Made by a program: the position numbers and the translations under genes. This document shows, piece by piece, positions 62,350 to 64,000 of a stretch of DNA of 64,000 nt (positions are counted from its first letter, which is position 1; every line of letters starts with the position of its first letter). The notes below the pieces were generated by a model. The model saw only the letters and a list, made by a program, of their open reading frames with translations, did not search any database and was not told the DNA's origin. This DNA comes from Odoribacter sp. Z80 (GTDB taxonomy: Bacteria; Bacteroidota; Bacteroidia; Bacteroidales; Marinifilaceae), in the NCBI RefSeq assembly GCF_009935865.1, contig NZ_QWEL01000004.1, positions 124,001 to 188,000 of the forward strand, given 5' to 3'.

Positions 62350-63180
62350 TTAAAAAACCAACGCAACCCGGAAGCCCAGAAAGTCGTTGCGGTGGTCCGG
62401 ATGGTCGCGGTTCCGAGAAGACACCCGGCAGTCCCTCGCATCGTGAAGCCAACTGCCGCCGCGGCACACGCGGCTGGAGCCGCTTGAAGGACCGGTAGGG
62501 TCGGTCTGAGAAACGTCACTGTAATCACCGTACCAGTCGCTGCACCATTCCCACACATTACCACTCATGTCATAAATTCCCAATTCATTCGGCAACTTCG
62601 TGCCGACTGAAGAAGTCGAATATTTTTCTTCACTATTTTCCCAATACCAAGCCACATCATCTATCGTATTGCTGCCGCTATATTTGTACCCCCTGCTCTT
62701 TACCCCGCCACGGGCGGCATACTCCCATTGCGCTTCCGTGGGCAAAACATACTTCTTTCCTGTCAGTTCACTCAATTTGCTGACAAATTCCTGGGCTTCA
62801 TCCCAACTGACATAATACATCGGATAGTCGTCTCCGACTCCATAAAGATCACTCCCACCCGCTTTCTCCATCTGCTCCTCCACACCCGTACCCATCACAG
62901 CCTTCCACAAACCCTGAGTCACCTCGAACTTACCGATATAGTAATCGGACAAAGTCACGGAATGAACAGGTTTCTCATCACCCCACGCATCCTCTCCCTG
63001 CTCCTCCGTCGCACCCATCCGGAAAGTACCGCCCGCCACGTAAACCATATCGAAAGAAAAACCGGAAACACCCTTTTCCACGTAATCTTCACCTATAACG
63101 AGTTTATCATCGTCATCATCCTTGTGGCAGCCAGCAAACAACGCCACGCACACCACCAAATAAAAACATCTTTTCAACAT
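62350..63180 (-). CDS. FGE-sulfatase-domain lipoprotein, DGR target 2
   Basis: 276 residues with a lipobox at VALFAGC (Cys18) and an acidic linker (HKDDDDDK). The rest is one FGE-sulfatase/C-type-lectin-fold domain (~38-276: FRMGATEEQ, YYIGKFEVTQGLWKAV, LPTEAQWEYAARGG, LGIYDMSGNVWEW), close to the C-terminal domain of target 1 and to target 3. Its end is DGR variable region 2. It has no BACON domains, so the display stalk is short. It is probably a surface-anchored binder. Confidence 0.9.
   Translation of the reverse strand: MLKRCFYLVVCVALFAGCHKDDDDDKLVIGEDYVEKGVSGFSFDMVYVAGGTFRMGATEEQGEDAWGDEKPVHSVTLSDYYIGKFEVTQGLWKAVMGTGVEEQMEKAGGSDLYGVGDDYPMYYVSWDEAQEFVSKLSELTGKKYVLPTEAQWEYAARGGVKSRGYKYSGSNTIDDVAWYWENSEEKYSTSSVGTKLPNELGIYDMSGNVWEWCSDWYGDYSDVSQTDPTGPSSGSSRVCRGGSWLHDARDCRVSSRNRDHPDHRNDFLGFRVALVF
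62380..62475 (-). repeat. DGR variable region 2 (VR2)
   Basis: The 32-codon counterpart of VR1. Variable codons in order of translation: AGC, TGC, GGC, CTT, CAC, GAT, AGG, GAC, TCT, AAC, CGC, GAC, CAT, GAC, CAC, AAC, GAC, TTT. The 14 constant codons are identical to VR1 and VR3 at all three bases. Confidence 0.9.
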
Positions 63181-63221
63181 AACACCTTAATTTACAGATT
63201 AAACATTCAAAAAAAATTTTC

Positions 63222-63317
63222 CTACCATCCCCAACGGTCCCAAAATTTAAACAAAGCAACAAGTCCGATTACAGTCCCCATCGAAACATCTACCGATATA
63301 CATTTCTTCTTTTTCAT
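63222..63317 (-). CDS. Possible 31-residue membrane-active peptide
   Basis: ATG at 63317; the product is MKKKKCISVDVSMGTVIGLV followed by ALFKFWDRWGW: a basic start, a short hydrophobic stretch and a Trp-rich end. It lies between DGR targets 2 and 3. There is no homologue I recognise; it may be a chance frame. Confidence 0.25.
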   Translation of the reverse strand: MKKKKCISVDVSMGTVIGLVALFKFWDRWGW

Positions 63318-63352
63318 ATCATTTATGTTTTTATCATCATCTACTTCACTAA

Positions 63353-63421
63353 CCGCAGGCTCATTCCGTATGCCGTCCGCTCCACTCCGTTCGCTCCCCC
63401 GCATACTCCACCAGCCTGCGG
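63353..63421 (-). repeat. Conserved hairpin 3' of DGR variable region 3
   Basis: CCGCAGGCT (63353-63361) and AGCCTGCGG (63413-63421) with the same inner GTATGC/GCATAC pair as after gene 1. The whole 3' flank is nearly identical to that of gene 1. Confidence 0.7.
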
Positions 63422-63463
63422 CCCCCTTAACTTAGTACAAGGGGACTCCGTCTGCCCAGAAAC

Positions 63464-64000
63464 TTAAAAAACCAACGCAACCCGGAAGCCCAGAAAGTTG
63501 TAGCGGGAGCCCGGATCGGCGAAGCTCCGATAAGACACCCGGCAGTTCCCCGCATAGTCAAGCCAACTGCCGCCGCGGAGCACGCGGTCGGAGCCGCTCG
63601 AAGGACCGGTAGGGTCGGTCTGAGAAACGTCACTGTACAAACCCCACCTGTCGCCGCACCATTCCCACACATTACCACTCATGTCATAAATTCCCAATTC
63701 ATTAGGCAACTTCGTCCCCACAGGATGAGCAGCGAATCCGCTATTACCATCATACCAGGCCACATCATCTATCGTATTGCTGCCGCTATATTTGTACCCC
63801 CTGCTCTTCGCTCCGCCACGGGCGGCATACTCCCATTGCGCTTCCGTGGGCAAAACATACTTCTTTCCCGTCAGTTCACTCAATTTGCTGACAAATTCCT
63901 GGGCTTCATCCCAACTGACATAATACATCGGATAGTCGTCTCCGACTCCATAAAGATCACTCTCACCCGCTTTCTTCCTTTGCTCCTCCACACCCGTACC
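63464..64000 (-). CDS. FGE-sulfatase-domain protein, DGR target 3 (5' end beyond window)
   Basis: At least 178 residues; the frame continues past the right edge (preceding codons read GTG before VEEQRKKAGES), so the N-terminus and anchor are not seen. The visible part is the FGE-sulfatase domain (YVSWDEAQEFV, LPTEAQWEYAARGG, SGNVWEWCGDRW), close to target 2, with DGR variable region 3 at its end. A GTG inside the frame near 63991 is not a real start, because the upstream residues also match target 2. Confidence 0.9.
   Translation of the reverse strand, partial: GTGVEEQRKKAGESDLYGVGDDYPMYYVSWDEAQEFVSKLSELTGKKYVLPTEAQWEYAARGGAKSRGYKYSGSNTIDDVAWYDGNSGFAAHPVGTKLPNELGIYDMSGNVWEWCGDRWGLYSDVSQTDPTGPSSGSDRVLRGGSWLDYAGNCRVSYRSFADPGSRYNFLGFRVALVF
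63494..63589 (-). repeat. DGR variable region 3 (VR3)
   Basis: The third 32-codon copy. Variable codons in order of translation: GAC, CTC, GGC, CTT, GAC, TAT, GGG, AAC, TAT, AGC, TTC, GCC, GAT, GGC, TCC, TAC, AAC, TTT. The constant codons match VR1 and VR2 exactly. Confidence 0.9.

Noticed and set aside
57405-64000. Active formylglycine-generating enzymes for sulfatases
   Set aside because: No sulfatase gene is nearby, the catalytic cysteine pair is not apparent, and the fold's end is hypervariable in DGR fashion.
57405-64000. Variable codons explained by plain positive selection after gene duplication
   Set aside because: Selection on amino acids does not forbid third-base changes at 29 of 29 variable sites while keeping all constant codons identical.

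Overview
The window reads as chromosomal DNA of a Bacteroidota member, most likely order Bacteroidales. The grounds are SusC/SusD pairs, FecR/ECF-sigma regulation, PorV and a type IX secretion C-terminal domain, BACON and DUF4843 lipoproteins, the ribD-ribE-ribBA-ribH order, and many -7 boxes of the form TAnnTTTG. Base composition (about 43-47% GC by eye) and gene content would fit Odoribacteraceae (Odoribacter/Butyricimonas), but that is a guess.

Layout. (1) 1-776: an AT-rich, cut-off coiled-coil gene, then about 480 bp of non-coding DNA with a tRNA-T-arm-like motif and a strong terminator, probably the edge of an acquired island. (2) 17554-1259, minus strand: one long unit: ECF sigma, FecR anti-sigma, TlpA-like, secreted protein, SusC, SusD, DUF4843 lipoprotein with six internal repeats, PKD-like lipoprotein, S8 protease with a T9SS tail, PorV-like protein, second TlpA-like. 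It looks like a peptide/protein acquisition locus, since no glycoside hydrolase is present. (3) 17.6-23.7 kb: alpha/beta hydrolase, a stress group (three hydrophilins and a Mn-catalase), and a retropepsin/PDZ lipoprotein. (4) 23.9-57.2 kb: mostly housekeeping: tRNA-Ser, a sigma/anti-sigma set, glycosyltransferase and LpxL-type acyltransferase, DUF349 protein, pyrG, yidC, the riboflavin operon under an FMN riboswitch, kbl, an orphan tyrosine recombinase, flavodoxin, tRNA-Lys, dnaA, MCE protein, amidase, LptD-like protein, M64 and S9 peptidases, YbaK-type deacylase, radical SAM protein and ppdK. (5) 57.3-64.0 kb: an accessory region with three genes ending in formylglycine-generating-enzyme (FGE-sulfatase, C-type-lectin fold) domains and, between the first two, a radical-SAM peptide (RiPP) operon.

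The main discovery is in region 5. The 3' ends of the three FGE-domain genes hold an aligned 96-bp segment (57435-57530, 62380-62475, 63494-63589). Eighteen of its 32 codons differ between copies. All 29 variable nucleotides lie at codon positions 1 or 2, no third position varies, and the 14 invariant codons are identical in sequence. This is the pattern left by adenine-directed mutagenic homing from a template of AAC/AAT codons, so these are variable regions of a diversity-generating retroelement (DGR). A conserved hairpin follows two of the three copies. Neither reverse transcriptase nor template repeat is in the window; gene 3 runs off the right edge, so they may lie beyond it.

The RiPP operon encodes an 82-aa precursor with a double-glycine-like leader end and two C-x4-C-x3-C-x3-C repeats, a SPASM-type radical SAM maturase, a membrane protein and an 89-aa protein, and then runs directly into the first DGR target gene.
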